Positions 36,816 to 47,346 of a DNA stretch of 64,000 nucleotides are shown one piece after another. The notes under the pieces are model-generated. The model saw only the letters and a list, made by a program, of their open reading frames with translations, was not told the origin of the DNA and ran no database searches. The DNA comes from Corinectria fuckeliana. Lineage: Eukaryota > Ascomycota > Sordariomycetes > Hypocreales > Nectriaceae. Made by a program: the position numbers and the translations under genes. Each line of letters begins with the position of its first letter. The stretch's first letter is position 1. The stretch is taken from positions 49,049-113,048 of the forward strand of contig WPDH01000155.1 of assembly GCA_019137255.1 (NCBI GenBank), in the 5' to 3' direction.

Positions 36816-39800
36816 TTTCGTTTTTTTTCTTCGTTTTTGTCTGGGGTTTCAAAGGATGGTGATGGTGGTGTAAGTGGCTCGAAGTTGTTCTTCAAGGGGG
36901 GCGTATCTCTACAGCCGTCCGTTTTGGGTCTTGAAAGGATAATGACAGGGCGAGACAGGAAGAAAGGCTGGTTCCTATGTACTCGAACGTTGGGTGGAAG
37001 CCAAAGAAAGAGGCTGTTTTCTTTGTAAAGGACGGGCAGCAGATGGCGGGCGAGACTGAGAGAGGCTGGAGGGGATGGTGGGAATGGAACGAGGGCGGCC
37101 TCCAGGGCAGAACAAGGCGGAGTATCAAAGGAAAGACAGACTTGGCCCAGGACGGGTGAAGGAGAATGAGACGGAGAATGAGAAGAGAGCACAAGAAAGT
37201 GGAAAGGTTGGTTAGAGGGGGTAGGTAGTGCATGGTGTCGGCATGTGCGCGTCTATATATATACAACAAGCATAATGGTATATACAGTGGGTGGCTGTTG
37301 AGTAACAGTCCGATCTTACCTCAAGAAGCCTTGTCTGGCTCTTAGCTGGGCCAGCCTGACTAGTGTGTATGCAGGTACGCTCGCAGACGGATCGTATGTA
37401 TGGAGGCATGTCGCATGGCGCATGGCGCATAAAAGTGGTGTGTGGGCTGAGTACGTAGATCGTAGCTGTAGAATGAAGAATGCAACGCCGGGAACAACAG
37501 CCACGCCGCGCTGGGAGCTCAACTCCTAGCGGAAATAACGGCCATCGGACTTCCCATGCTCTCTACCATGTTCTCTACCATGTCGACCTCTAGGTCTCAA
37601 GCTTCGAGGCGTCGATCTGAGGGACGGGAGATGGGCAAAGGAGGCATGGGCGGGAGATGATTCAAGGAGAATTCGTCGCGGAGGACAAGCGAATGCCACT
37701 CCAAGAGGCCAAGGGGCCCCAGGAGCCCGGAGCTAAGAAGCCAAGATACATGGCAGAGCCAGGAAGGGCAAGATGACCCTCAATCAATGCCTGGGGGCGG
37801 TCGGGAAGTCGGAAGAAGACTAGCAAGGGGGCCGGAGGATTTTCGCGGTGGCGGTGCGCCGGGTCCGTGGCCGGGGACGGGGAAATGCCCAAAGGGGAAA
37901 GGACGGAATGGGGGGATCGGAGAGGGCGCGCGTGTGGCGGGCTGTGGTTGGGCTGGGCCGAGCAGCTTCTGAAACCGCGTGGGTGGCATCAACTGGGATA
38001 ACGGGGATGAGAAGGAGAGTTGACGATGCGATGAGGTTTTGGCGGTTGATTGGCTCCGAATGGACCGAGATGAGATGAGATCAATGTAACTTGAAGCCTA
38101 GGAAATGGGCGAGGGAACCCTTAGATAGATGGGGGGACATGGCGGCTCTCCATGGGCGCTTCCAGTGGGCGCTTACTGCAGGGCAGTCTAATCTAGCCGC
38201 CTGCTTCGGTGGGCCCATTTGGCCCCCAGGAAGGATGAAGGGATGCTCACGAGGCAAACAATGGCGCAGAGGGCTCTGCAGTTCGGGGGCTGGTTTGGAA
38301 CGGGCCTAGGCTGGCTGGAGAGGACTGGACTGGATGGGCAATGGGCTAAGATGAGTTCCAGGACATGAGACAAACGAGAGCCCAGTCTAAAATAGCGTCC
38401 CTGTTGGTGAGGCTCAAACTGACGATACAGAGGCCAAGCCTCCCATGCTGCTAGCACACCATGAAACTTGGCGGCCAGCACCATCATCAACGTTGCACTG
38501 CGCTGTTCAAGCATGTCACTCAAGGAAATGGCCAGGACTTCCCACTGATTCCACCTCCCTGTTCATCTCCATCCGCCTCCCCCTCCCGGGCATCCATGCT
38601 GCATGACAACGCCGCTCTGCCGGGCCACCCTCCAAAACAAACCCAAAAACACACACACAATGGCCGGCCCCTAATTTCCTAGAACCAAGCGGGTTTTTGG
38701 TTCTTACCAGACAAAGGCGTCAAGTCAAGTAGAGTGTGTGAAGTTGTTTTATTTTTGGGACACTAAAAAAAAAACCCGTGAGAATCACCCCCCCCAAAAA
38801 AAAGACTTGCCAAGGACAAAACAAAAACCAGAGAACATGGCATCTGACTTGCATGTCGTATCGCTCCTCTTCAGCTGAAGTGCATGCATGCCACTCCGTA
38901 AAAGATAAAACAAACCCTGCGTGCCGCCTTGACGCCTTTACCTCTTTCGGTCATGAGCTGCAGAGGCGACTCTGGCATCGGACAAAAACACCTTGAACTC
39001 CTTCTGCTTCTTTATCTCCGTGCCTGAGCATCTCGCATATTACCCAACATCATGCACTACTGCACTGTGCTGTGCTGTGCTGTGCTGTGCTGTACTACAA
39101 TGCACCTTTTCCCCCACTGCTAGTCTATCGCTCATCTCGGATGCGTTTCTTTGACGTGTCACGATGCGTTGGTGTAAGCAAGTGTGTGTGTGGGGACATC
39201 AATTTTCCTCCCTTCCCTTTTTTCTTTCTTTCGTTCTCTAGTCTCTTCCGGTCGTTTCTTTTCCTCCCCTGCAAGATCCTCCGTTTCGTGTTTCATCCCA
39301 TCTCGTTTGTATCCCCGTGGTGGTGTGGTGGCCCCTCCCCATACTTAGCCCGCGTCGACAGATCTCACTCACTTCGCCTCGTCTCATCTACCCGAAACAC
39401 AACGTTGGCCGATGCGCTGGCAATCATCATCCAGGGACTCGCCTCTACCGTCCAGTCTTTCACGTACGAGCTTGAGCTCGAGCTTGACTCTTTTGCTTCA
39501 CCGGCTGCTCTTCTTTTGTCCCCAAGTACGCATACTCTTCACCGTGGCTAGGTTCCTGGCGGCTTTTCTCCTCGTCACTTGTAAAACTAGGAGTCCAGCT
39601 GGTGACGTGGCTGACCACTTTTCTTGGGTCCGGTGTCTTGCTTTTGCAGCCAAGCTCAACGTGAACCAGCCACCTTTTTTTTTTCTTCGGCAGGTTCACA
39701 TGTCATGATCCATTCCAGTTGTGTCTCAACCTCTCTAGAATCGTTTGGGGCCCTCGTATGTTAGTCAGACAATGGCTGGGCGTTGAAAGGCCATATGCAG

Positions 39801-39980
39801 TGTCCCCCTGCAGTTTAAGTGCTCGACTTTCAATTGTGTCCGCTCGTGACTACTCTAACTCTGTAGTCTGGGGCTTAATTATCGAGTAACACTGCGATGT
39901 AAAAAATTAGCATTAATATTAGTACTGGTCATACTAGTACCCAACACGGCTCCGTGCCGGGTCGGCTTCGTTTGTGATAT
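36816..39980. other. 3.2-kb intergenic region upstream of GH16
   Basis: A TATATATATA tract at 37254-37263, about 440 bp before the GH16 ATG on the minus strand, could be a TATA element. A CTGTG pentamer repeat lies at 39065-39093. Open frames in G-rich or T-rich tracts show no family content. 38600-39700 is rich in A and T homopolymer runs. No gene is supportable. Confidence 0.35.
39065..39093. repeat. (CTGTG)n pentanucleotide repeat
   Basis: Five perfect CTGTG units followed by a partial one, in intergenic DNA. Confidence 0.9.
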
Positions 39981-40885
39981 TCATCCGTCCGCCATGGTTA
40001 TCGAAGTGTCTGTCGTCATCGTCGCCATTCCACCCCCGAGCGAGTCTCCCAGCCTCTCGTTCAGCTGCACAATCGTATACTGATAGACCCGCGCCGCGTC
40101 CAGGTGCTGCTTCTCTTCTTCCTCATCCATATCGCCGTCCCACCTACTTGGCCCTAGATCATCCGCGTCCGTGTCCGTGTCCACGTCTACACCACTCTCG
40201 GCGTCATCATCTTCGTCGTCTGCATCTCCACTGCTCATCACCTCCACCATCAAGACGCGGCTTTGCTCTACAAGACTCCGGCAGCGGACCATGTCAGTCG
40301 TAGTCATCCCGCCCCTCAATCCGTTCTGGAACCCGGGCAGTGTCTCGTGGGTACCGAGGTCCTCGCCGCAAAGGAGGCTGGCAAAGCAGTGATCCAGCTT
40401 GCGAAGTAGCGCGAATGATGCTTTCGGTGATGGCGGAAATGATCGAACATATTGCGTAAAGTCGCTAGCGAGTCGTAGCAGAAAAGGAATCTGGAGCATT
40501 GCTACCGTGACTGTCAGCAGCCATGTCACGGATACTCTAAAGGTATTTTGGAGTTGTTGGACTTACGGGTGCCGGAGAGCCAAAGCACATTGATAATACC
40601 GTCGAGGTCTTTGCACACTTCACCGAAGCTCTTGTATCCCACGACCTTGTCCCCGGGCTCTGGGTTGCCAAACTTCTTGACATAACGGCGCGAGGTTTCC
40701 ATGAGTCGCTCCTCGACATATCGCCTTACGAGACCCTCCTTGTTCGAGCCTGGCCGCAGAGTCTTGCCTCGGGGATGAGGGAGGTCTGACGAGCGGGCAG
40801 ACGACGCAGTCGATGGAGCAGGAGATGGGAGCCCGCCTGGTTGGGGGAGGAAGCCGCCCGGGCCGGGGTTCATGTTGCCGGCCAT
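39981..40885 (-). CDS. Conserved ascomycete protein of unknown function
   Basis: Minus exons 40885-40567 and 40501-39981 give 279 aa. The N-terminus is Gly/Pro/Ser-rich. The middle is probably alpha-helical, with dense blocks such as YVEERLMETSRRYVKKFG, GYKSFGEVCKDLDGIINVLW and PMLQIPFLLRLA. Near the C-terminus is an acidic run (DADDEDDDAESGVDVD). No signal peptide, membrane segment, Walker motif or zinc ligand set is seen. The acceptor was chosen after TAG at 40502 because it joins SGT directly to PMLQIPF; an alternative AG 10 nt upstream in the transcript does not give as compact a join. I do not know the function. It is divergent from TOM6 across 499 bp. Confidence 0.8.
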
Positions 40886-41384
40886 TGTTGTTGTTTGTTC
40901 GAGCCGAGGAGGGTGATGAGAGCTGTAGTTAGAACCGCAGGATCGAGGCACAGTGTGAAGCAGTGGCAATACGGTTTGGCTACTTCAAAATGCTCAAGAA
41001 TTACCGCGATGGTTGTAGAACTAGCAAGAAAGCATCGCCGACCAGAGCCAAGTTTTCATCAGCCCTGTCGTTGTTTCAAAGCTTGAAATGACATTCAAAT
41101 AAATACCTTGATGCCACCGCGGGGTTATTATTAACATGCTGAGGCCAATGGCGGGGACGAGTTGTTACTCCACCACTTGAGACAGGTTGACGTAGATCAT
41201 GTGATCCCGCCGCTATCGCTTATCGGCGATTGAAGCTTCGCGGCTCCTGGCGGGTTTGCGGGTGTACCGAAATTTTCCCCGGTTAAACCGCCGACATCCA
41301 AACAAACTCGTCATCACCAAACGCGATCCCATCCAACAACCCCTTCCTTGTCTCCAACTTCACACCCGCGTCCAAATACCCACG
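40886..41384. other. Divergent promoter region of the 39981 gene and TOM6
   Basis: 499 bp between opposite starts. No TATA box or gene is evident. Confidence 0.45.
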
Positions 41385-41703
41385 ATGCCTCCCAAGCGCA
41401 TCGCCATTGACAGGTCCTCCCGCCGCGCCCCGCGGGGTGTTGTCGGCGCCACCTATGACGCCCTTACCTCGTCTGACAACGCCGCCGTCGTTCGCAGCAT
41501 TGCCATCTTCGGAGTGAGTCAAGTTCCGAAATATTGGGATTCCAAGGCCGACATCCGAACAATGCTAACACCACGTCGAAAGGTTGCCGTTACCTTTCTC
41601 TCCAGCTCCTGGGGCGAGATCCTTCTGCCTCCGTAAGTCCACATGGTCACAGTACGGCTACCGCCAAACCCCGAATAACGGCTAACCTAGACGCAGTCAG
41701 TAA
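41385..41703 (+). CDS. TOM6: Mitochondrial TOM complex small subunit Tom6
   Basis: A small tail-anchored outer-membrane subunit that stabilises the TOM import complex. Exons 41385-41513, 41583-41632 and 41697-41703 give 61 aa. The protein has a basic N-terminus (MPPKRIAIDRSSRRAPRG), a linker with TSSDNAAVVRSI and a single hydrophobic segment ending in SSSWGEILLPPQ, which matches the fungal Tom6 pattern and length. The second junction is unusual: the donor GTAAGT contains an in-frame TAA, so an unspliced message would end ILLPP and the spliced one ILLPPQ. The last intron (64 nt) has a GCTAAC branch-like site. Assignment rests on pattern and size, since proteins this short carry little information. 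Confidence 0.72.
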
Positions 41704-42448
41704 ATTGAACACGGAGCAAAAACGACGACGCGTTTCCTTGAGCCGGCGACGGCCTCAACGCAATATAATACCTACCTTGTACAATATCTAGTTAGAAAGC
41801 AGTCGGGTGTACGTCTATCGGGACTGGGGCCTTGTTACATCCCAGAATACGCTTATGGTCATGATGGATGGGCGTTGAGCTGAAATGAACACGGCTACAC
41901 GTGGATGATTATTTGGTTCACTTGTGTCCATGTTTCTCGCCCAAGTACCTAGGCCGTCTCAGTATATTCCCGACCAAGTACCAAAGCACCGAGCATGAGG
42001 TTTGGTCTTGCACTTTTGGCGTTGCCCTGCTCCCTCTTGTCCTTGCTACTAAGTATAGAGTAGGAGAAGCATGGAGGAAAGACCTCGGGGTTCCATTCGG
42101 TCCGTCCTTGTGTATTAGACGCCGCTTGCACTTGCCCCTACTCCCCTCACCCATCCGTCCCATCCTTCCACAAGTGCCAATCATGTCTTCAACTCTGCTA
42201 CTTCCGTGGTTCAGCTACTACTTGAGAATCACCGAAGCGGAGATCGGGAGCATTTTCTGGTTCATCATCACCAAGCACTTCCGTATCCCTTCATCTCTAT
42301 TCTGTGACATACTGACTGCCATCGTCGACGCTTTTTCCTCATTACTAAGAGTCAAACACTACTCAAAGCCACTCCTCCTCCCTGGCCGGTTGCTGGCTGC
42401 ACTCGCCACCTCTCAATGGACACCGCTACATCCTCTCTCGTCTCCTAG
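41704..42448. other. Intergenic region upstream of the Ser-rich protein gene
   Basis: Contains a 191-codon open frame (41901-42476) with no recognised content that ends 10 bp after the ATG at 42462. May hold a 5' exon of the next gene, but I found no donor in the phase needed. Confidence 0.35.
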
Positions 42449-44602
42449 AAGGGACATCCCCATGGCGCCTCCGTGAATCGGCCTCGAGTCGCCGGCAACA
42501 AATTCGCGCAGCTTTTATCCCGATTCGAAGTCCTCGATGCACCGTCTCCTACAGACCAGACCCAGAATCTCGACCCTGCCACGACGTCACCCCAAGACCA
42601 TGGGAACCGCCTATTCCGTCCTGCAAATCGTGCTTTTCGCAAGGACGGCAAAGCTCGGGATGAGAGCTCCAGCGGATCAAGCTGTATTTCTCCAAGAGAA
42701 CCCATCGCCCATGCGGTGCCAGCTCTCCGGTTGCGTCGGTCTCAGACTTTGAAGGCCAAGCCATCTACCATATCCAGCAATGCTCAAGGACCAGGCCCCA
42801 GGCACAAATCAGTGGCAGAGAGGAGGAGGTTGTTTGAAGTTGATGGCAGTTCTGCTGGTAATCTTGAAGCTTCCCCATTCATACCACAGTCGTCCGACAG
42901 GCACCCAGATGTCTCGACAGCAAACCCTTCCATCGCTACCGTCTCTCCATCCAAGTCCACCTACTCTCTGAGCTCGCAGCCTATCCAACCCAGATCCTCA
43001 GTTCAAAGACGAGATATGAACACTACGCCCTCGCCCCCCGTCTCTCGGCCTTCTTCCCTGAGCCAGGAAACATACCCTCGAACATCGCAGTCTCGATATG
43101 TGGGTCAATACCAGACTACATCGTCGTCACCAACTCTAGAGCGGGCCACGTCTCGTTCCCGGAAGTCTACCAGAGACGTTGCTCTGGGAACCAAGGTCAC
43201 ATCCAAGTCTCATCGAGAGCCCTCGTGGCTTTGTCCCAAGCATCGGAGTGCTGATGCGACTCGCAACAGTGTCCATACCTCCAAGTCCCAAGACACCCTT
43301 CGGGGCCCGTACACTACTGCGCTTGCAGCTAGGAGTCAACCTACGATTCCTGTCAATCCCAGTCACCAGCCCGTTCGAGAGAGAACGTCGTCAGTCAGCT
43401 CGACTCGACATCAGACTTGGTTGGAGAATGCTCGGAAGATGGCCTCTTCGTTATCACTATCAGCGTCAACCTCAGGCCAAGAGTCAGAAACACAGTCTCC
43501 CACTCGGTTACGACCAGAAGATTCTCATCCGAGGCCAAGTCTGGAGAGATCTAGACATCCGGAAGAAGATGCAGATACAGGGCCAATGGTATCCCGATCC
43601 AAGATATCAACCCTTCGGCAAAAGTTTGACCTTGCAAAAGGCCCAATCACGCCGTCCGTGGCCTCCGCTTTGAGAGGGAGGCGTGAAACTACGCCGGTCA
43701 ATGTCTTGAAACATGACTCGATCCCCCGACTCCAGAAATCGGCAACTACCACAAGTCTTGGCAGCTGGGGTTCTCCCAAACAAAAGGTTCGACCCTATGA
43801 TACCGAAAAACAAGGAAACCGTGGGTTGGAGAAGTCTACCTCAACCTTGGGAAGGTGGAATACTGAGAAAAGCGACTCGCCTTTGAAGGACAAGATTGGG
43901 CTTTTCGAGTCTCTAGGCCAGCAAGGCCATGGGAGGGAGAGTGATTCATCCTCGGCGAAAGCAGCATCAGAGCAGCCAAAGGGAGGCATATCAGGACTAG
44001 GACGCACACGCGGAGTAAAGGGAGCCCTGCGTCGCGTTTCTGCAACGTGGAGGAAGAGCTCTTCGGAATGGAGCACTACCAGCCCCCCGGATCCGTTCGT
44101 TTCGACTCACAAGGGCCTGGATGACAAAGACTCAACACCGAAAGGTCGTCCACTACAACGCTTTTCCCAGCATGATGGTTCAAGGAACGGGCGCACGTCC
44201 TTGCACAAGGCCTATCCCCTAACGAGTAAGAACGCCGCTCCAAGGAGCTCCTTTACGCAACCCGGGTACAATGTCGACGGCGAAGGGGGAGTGCAGCCTC
44301 TTTTCACGGGGTCATCTTCCGTACCCAAGTTGCCTTGTCCAAGATTCCGTCCCCAGAGGTCTTCTCTAGCCAGGAGAGTTCGCCAGATATCGATTCGAGG
44401 CTCCATAACAAGTGACGAAGAACAGGCCGATTGCCATGGCAGCCGCGGTCAGGTCGTCCCTTGCAGCGACGGCCCCATTGTGTCCAAGGCGTGTTGCACA
44501 TTGGAGCAGCCAAAGCCCGTGCGTGCGAACGAGCTGAGACGGTTGGTCAGCTTGTGCAAGGAGAAGGTCACGGGACGGATATCTGGCGGGTACGATGAAT
44601 AA
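42449..44602 (+). CDS. Serine-rich protein of unknown function, start unresolved
   Basis: A frame of about 717 codons is open from just after an in-frame TAG at 42446 to TAA at 44602. It has no introns in this stretch. Near its beginning is VAGNKFAQLLSRFEVLDA, which looks like a conserved motif, followed by about 600 residues rich in Ser, Arg, Pro and Thr with many SP/TP sites, and a more ordered C-terminal end (RRLVSLCKEKVTGRISGG). There is no ATG in frame before residue 181. A well-placed ATG at 42462 (CCCCATGGCG) is in another frame and would need one extra base about 11 nt later. Either an upstream exon joins at the TAG acceptor (42446-42448) or there is a frameshift or sequence error. 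Low complexity suggests a scaffold or cytoskeletal role, but this is a guess. Confidence 0.65.
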   Translation, partial: KGHPHGASVNRPRVAGNKFAQLLSRFEVLDAPSPTDQTQNLDPATTSPQDHGNRLFRPANRAFRKDGKARDESSSGSSCISPREPIAHAVPALRLRRSQTLKAKPSTISSNAQGPGPRHKSVAERRRLFEVDGSSAGNLEASPFIPQSSDRHPDVSTANPSIATVSPSKSTYSLSSQPIQPRSSVQRRDMNTTPSPPVSRPSSLSQETYPRTSQSRYVGQYQTTSSSPTLERATSRSRKSTRDVALGTKVTSKSHREPSWLCPKHRSADATRNSVHTSKSQDTLRGPYTTALAARSQPTIPVNPSHQPVRERTSSVSSTRHQTWLENARKMASSLSLSASTSGQESETQSPTRLRPEDSHPRPSLERSRHPEEDADTGPMVSRSKISTLRQKFDLAKGPITPSVASALRGRRETTPVNVLKHDSIPRLQKSATTTSLGSWGSPKQKVRPYDTEKQGNRGLEKSTSTLGRWNTEKSDSPLKDKIGLFESLGQQGHGRESDSSSAKAASEQPKGGISGLGRTRGVKGALRRVSATWRKSSSEWSTTSPPDPFVSTHKGLDDKDSTPKGRPLQRFSQHDGSRNGRTSLHKAYPLTSKNAAPRSSFTQPGYNVDGEGGVQPLFTGSSSVPKLPCPRFRPQRSSLARRVRQISIRGSITSDEEQADCHGSRGQVVPCSDGPIVSKACCTLEQPKPVRANELRRLVSLCKEKVTGRISGGYDE

Positions 44603-45192
44603 GTAGGTGCTAATGGCTTTTGGGGCCGTGGCTGGGAATGCGGTATTTTGAATATGGCACGCTTCGAGGTTTTCATGCAGCTTTTACTTGGCATTTCCAG
44701 ATGATTCCTATTCACTCAATAATCATTCTACTCCTGCGTTGATGTGATGGTGTATGAGAACGCCCGGGAACATGCTTCGATTAGCAGTGTACAGTCACTG
44801 TTAATAGACAATAGCCTCAATAAAATAGAAAACTACGGTCACCATGACCTCGTCTCAAAGACAGATACGAACACAGAATGTCGGAATTGCTAGATTTTGT
44901 ATCGGCGCCACGGCGCTATAATATCTAATAAAGAAGCGACAAATATAAAGGAGTGCCTTTGGGCATAAAGCCTACGGCCGCAACGAAGGATACCAAGCCT
45001 ACACTTGAGACAAATAGACCGCTGTGACCAACTCAAAAACGGCGTCGAAAAAAAAAACCTGCCGAGGCCAGAGCCTCTAGGTCTTGAGGAGAAGACATTC
45101 CAATACGCCTTGCTGAATCGCTTGCGAACTGCGCCCAACTCCCAAAGCTAACGTGATATTTTGGTGGCATGGCCACGGTCACAAGAGGGCTT
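44603..45192. other. Convergent intergenic region before the pheromone receptor
   Basis: 590 bp between 3' ends. AATAAA-like words near 44818-44826. No gene. Confidence 0.4.
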
Positions 45193-46416
45193 CTAGACTC
45201 TCTCTTCGTGTTGCACCAGGTTTCGGTCAACCCGGACGTGGCGGCCGTGGAGTTCAGTCTCTTCGCTGAGTTTTCCAAGCTCGATACCGCCCATCAAGTC
45301 TGCTTGATCGTGGCATGCCATGCCTGCCTCGCACCGTGACTGGATGGATCCCTGAGCGGCGTCGCCCGTGCGGTTGGTAGAGAAGCTGGCTGCCTTCAGG
45401 GGTCGCGAGGAGCTTCCGGTTCCAGGGGCGGTGGGGTAGCGGCCGCTCGAGGCGTTCGAGGGGTACGACAAGTTGGTTGTCTGGGCCATGCGCTGGGCAG
45501 CGAGTGTTCCCATGGGCAGGATGATGACAACCGAGGTCAAGGTCAGGGAGGCTGATTCGAAGTTGGTAAAACGGCCCCATTCCAAGCCAGAGAAGACGAC
45601 TATGTGTAGCTAGTCAGTACATGCCGAGGCAGAGCGAAACAAGCACGAGGACTAAGGAAACATACCTGGAAGAATCATCAACACTCCGTTCGTAGTAATG
45701 AGGACCTCCATCGGGGTCATGTTCTTGTAAGAAGGCAGAACGCCGCGATTGGCTACCAAGTGGACGATGAGCTTGATATTGAATATGGCACAGAACCAGC
45801 AGATAGAAACGGCGTTGGTGATGACGGCCCAGTGGATCACCCACCGCATGTGTTCCGGCGGCGTGAGGGACAGTACAGCCTGGTTCTGGACGACGGTAAA
45901 GGCGAGACGCCATCCAACGGTGAAGAGAGTAATGAAGGCGGAGACAACGACGAGGGTGTACTTCCAGAAGTTTGGCCAAAGCTTCACCATGGTCCAGGCC
46001 TGGTGCATCAGGGCAGCCTCGACGACAATGACGAGGAGAAGAGAGAAGGTGTTGGCCACGATGCTGATGATGTAGTCTCGGTCCGGCACCCGGGAGTAGT
46101 CTCCAGCCCAGAAGGCGTAAAAGTCGTTGAAAGGAGAGGGGAAGTAGGCAGCTAGAAAGGCCATGCGAAAGGTGCAGATGACAAGAGCTGTGATTTGCAA
46201 GATGCTGGAGGGTCGACGAAACCTGGACGACTGCGTCAGGACCAGCATGGTGGCCAGCATGATGATACAGGCACCCAGTTGAGCGCCGTAGTTGAGGCAG
46301 ACACTGGCGGTTTCGGCTTGAAAGGCATCGACCTGAGCCATCGGGACGAAGATGGGCGTCTTGCCGTCGGCGGCGAGGAAGGTGACGTTTTGGGTGAAGG
46401 GATCGAAGCCGTTCAT
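45193..46416 (-). CDS. STE2: Alpha-pheromone receptor, Ste2/PRE-2 type GPCR
   Basis: A class D G-protein-coupled receptor for the alpha-type mating peptide at the plasma membrane. Minus exons 46416-45666 and 45599-45193 give 385 aa. The N-terminus begins MNGFDPFTQNVTF, with an N-glycosylation site at Asn10. Seven hydrophobic segments follow (about 38-60, 72-92, 114-138, 152-172, 190-216, 238-255, 264-288). TM6 carries the conserved Pro (MILPVVFSGLEW) and TM7 ends ILPMGTLAAQRM, the counterpart of the LPLSS region of yeast Ste2. The cytosolic tail (about 95 residues) is rich in Ser, Thr and Gly, suitable for phosphorylation. The intron lies within the TM6-loop region and joins cleanly. It implies a mating system with peptide pheromones and also chemotropic growth functions known for Ste2 in Fusarium. 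Confidence 0.93.
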
Positions 46417-47346
46417 CGTGACGGATGTCTTTTGAGAGGATAAAAGGTAGTCAAGGTACTGGCTCTCGATCTGAAAGAGGTGGCCACTGCAGAAGAAGAG
46501 GAGGGAATGGTTCTGTACGCTGTAGATGGGGCAGACGGAGACACAAGACGGCTTGTGCTAAGGGGCACAAGGCTCGAAGTATGAGGTGACGAAGAGAAGG
46601 ATTGGAGGGAGAGGGAGGGACGGAGGGAGGGAGAGCAGCGGTGGCAGCCGACGGTATCATAGTTGATGGACCACAAAGCCAAACCCAGTGGCTCGAAGAC
46701 GGTACAGTTGTGTCCATTTCCAACGACGGGGGTGAGCGAAACGTATTGTTGTCTGTCAGGGAATGTGAGTATATCAAACGGGCGTCGCAGGATATGAATG
46801 AGACAGGACGGCGGGGCTGCGTCTGGCGTTGATATTGTTCTTCTTTTGGTGGCGTCGGTCCTTAGTATTGTTCTTCCCGTGTGGCTGGATGCTAGATGCG
46901 CCTTCGAGCTTATGAGGAAACGCGGGCCACTTACAGCCTCGTAACTTGGCGATGGCAATCATACGCTCACCCTGGACTCAAATGTCGATCAGAGCAAGGA
47001 GGAACAATAGTCTCGGGGCAGTTCTGCCGGTGAAACTGTCGCTGCAGCCGCGAGGCCCACGACGCCAGGATACCGGGATGCCGGGATGTCGGGATGCCGG
47101 GGTTGCGGTGCGCATCACCACTCCTTTGCACTTGGCAAGCTATTTGCAGCCATGGTCTGAGGCGTGCTCACAGTGCCGCTCTCAGGTCCGCTCCCGATCC
47201 ATTGGCTTTACTAGGTGCACGATCCACACTTTGATGATGACGACCTGGCCGGGCTGCTGGGGTTCTAGACCCAGACCTCAAGCCAGACAATAATACCAAG
47301 TACTCTTCAGCAGGAAGCCTCCGGGGCGATATGTCATTTCTCTGCC
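46417..47346. other. Promoter region of the pheromone receptor
   Basis: 930 bp between the receptor start and the end of VPS23. A purine-rich GGGA repeat tract lies at 46597-46637 and an 8-bp minisatellite at 47068-47099. No gene. Confidence 0.45.
47068..47099. repeat. 8-bp tandem repeat (GGATGCCG family)
   Basis: Four adjacent units: GGATACCG, GGATGCCG, GGATGTCG and GGATGCCG, about 650 bp upstream of the pheromone receptor ATG. Confidence 0.85.

Noticed and set aside
41901..42476. 191-codon ORF upstream of the Ser-rich protein
   Set aside because: No recognisable content; it may be leader or hold an unseen exon, but it cannot be called a gene.
45193..46980. Plus-strand ORFs over the pheromone receptor and its promoter
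   Set aside because: They are antisense shadows of the receptor gene or purine-rich repeat translations.
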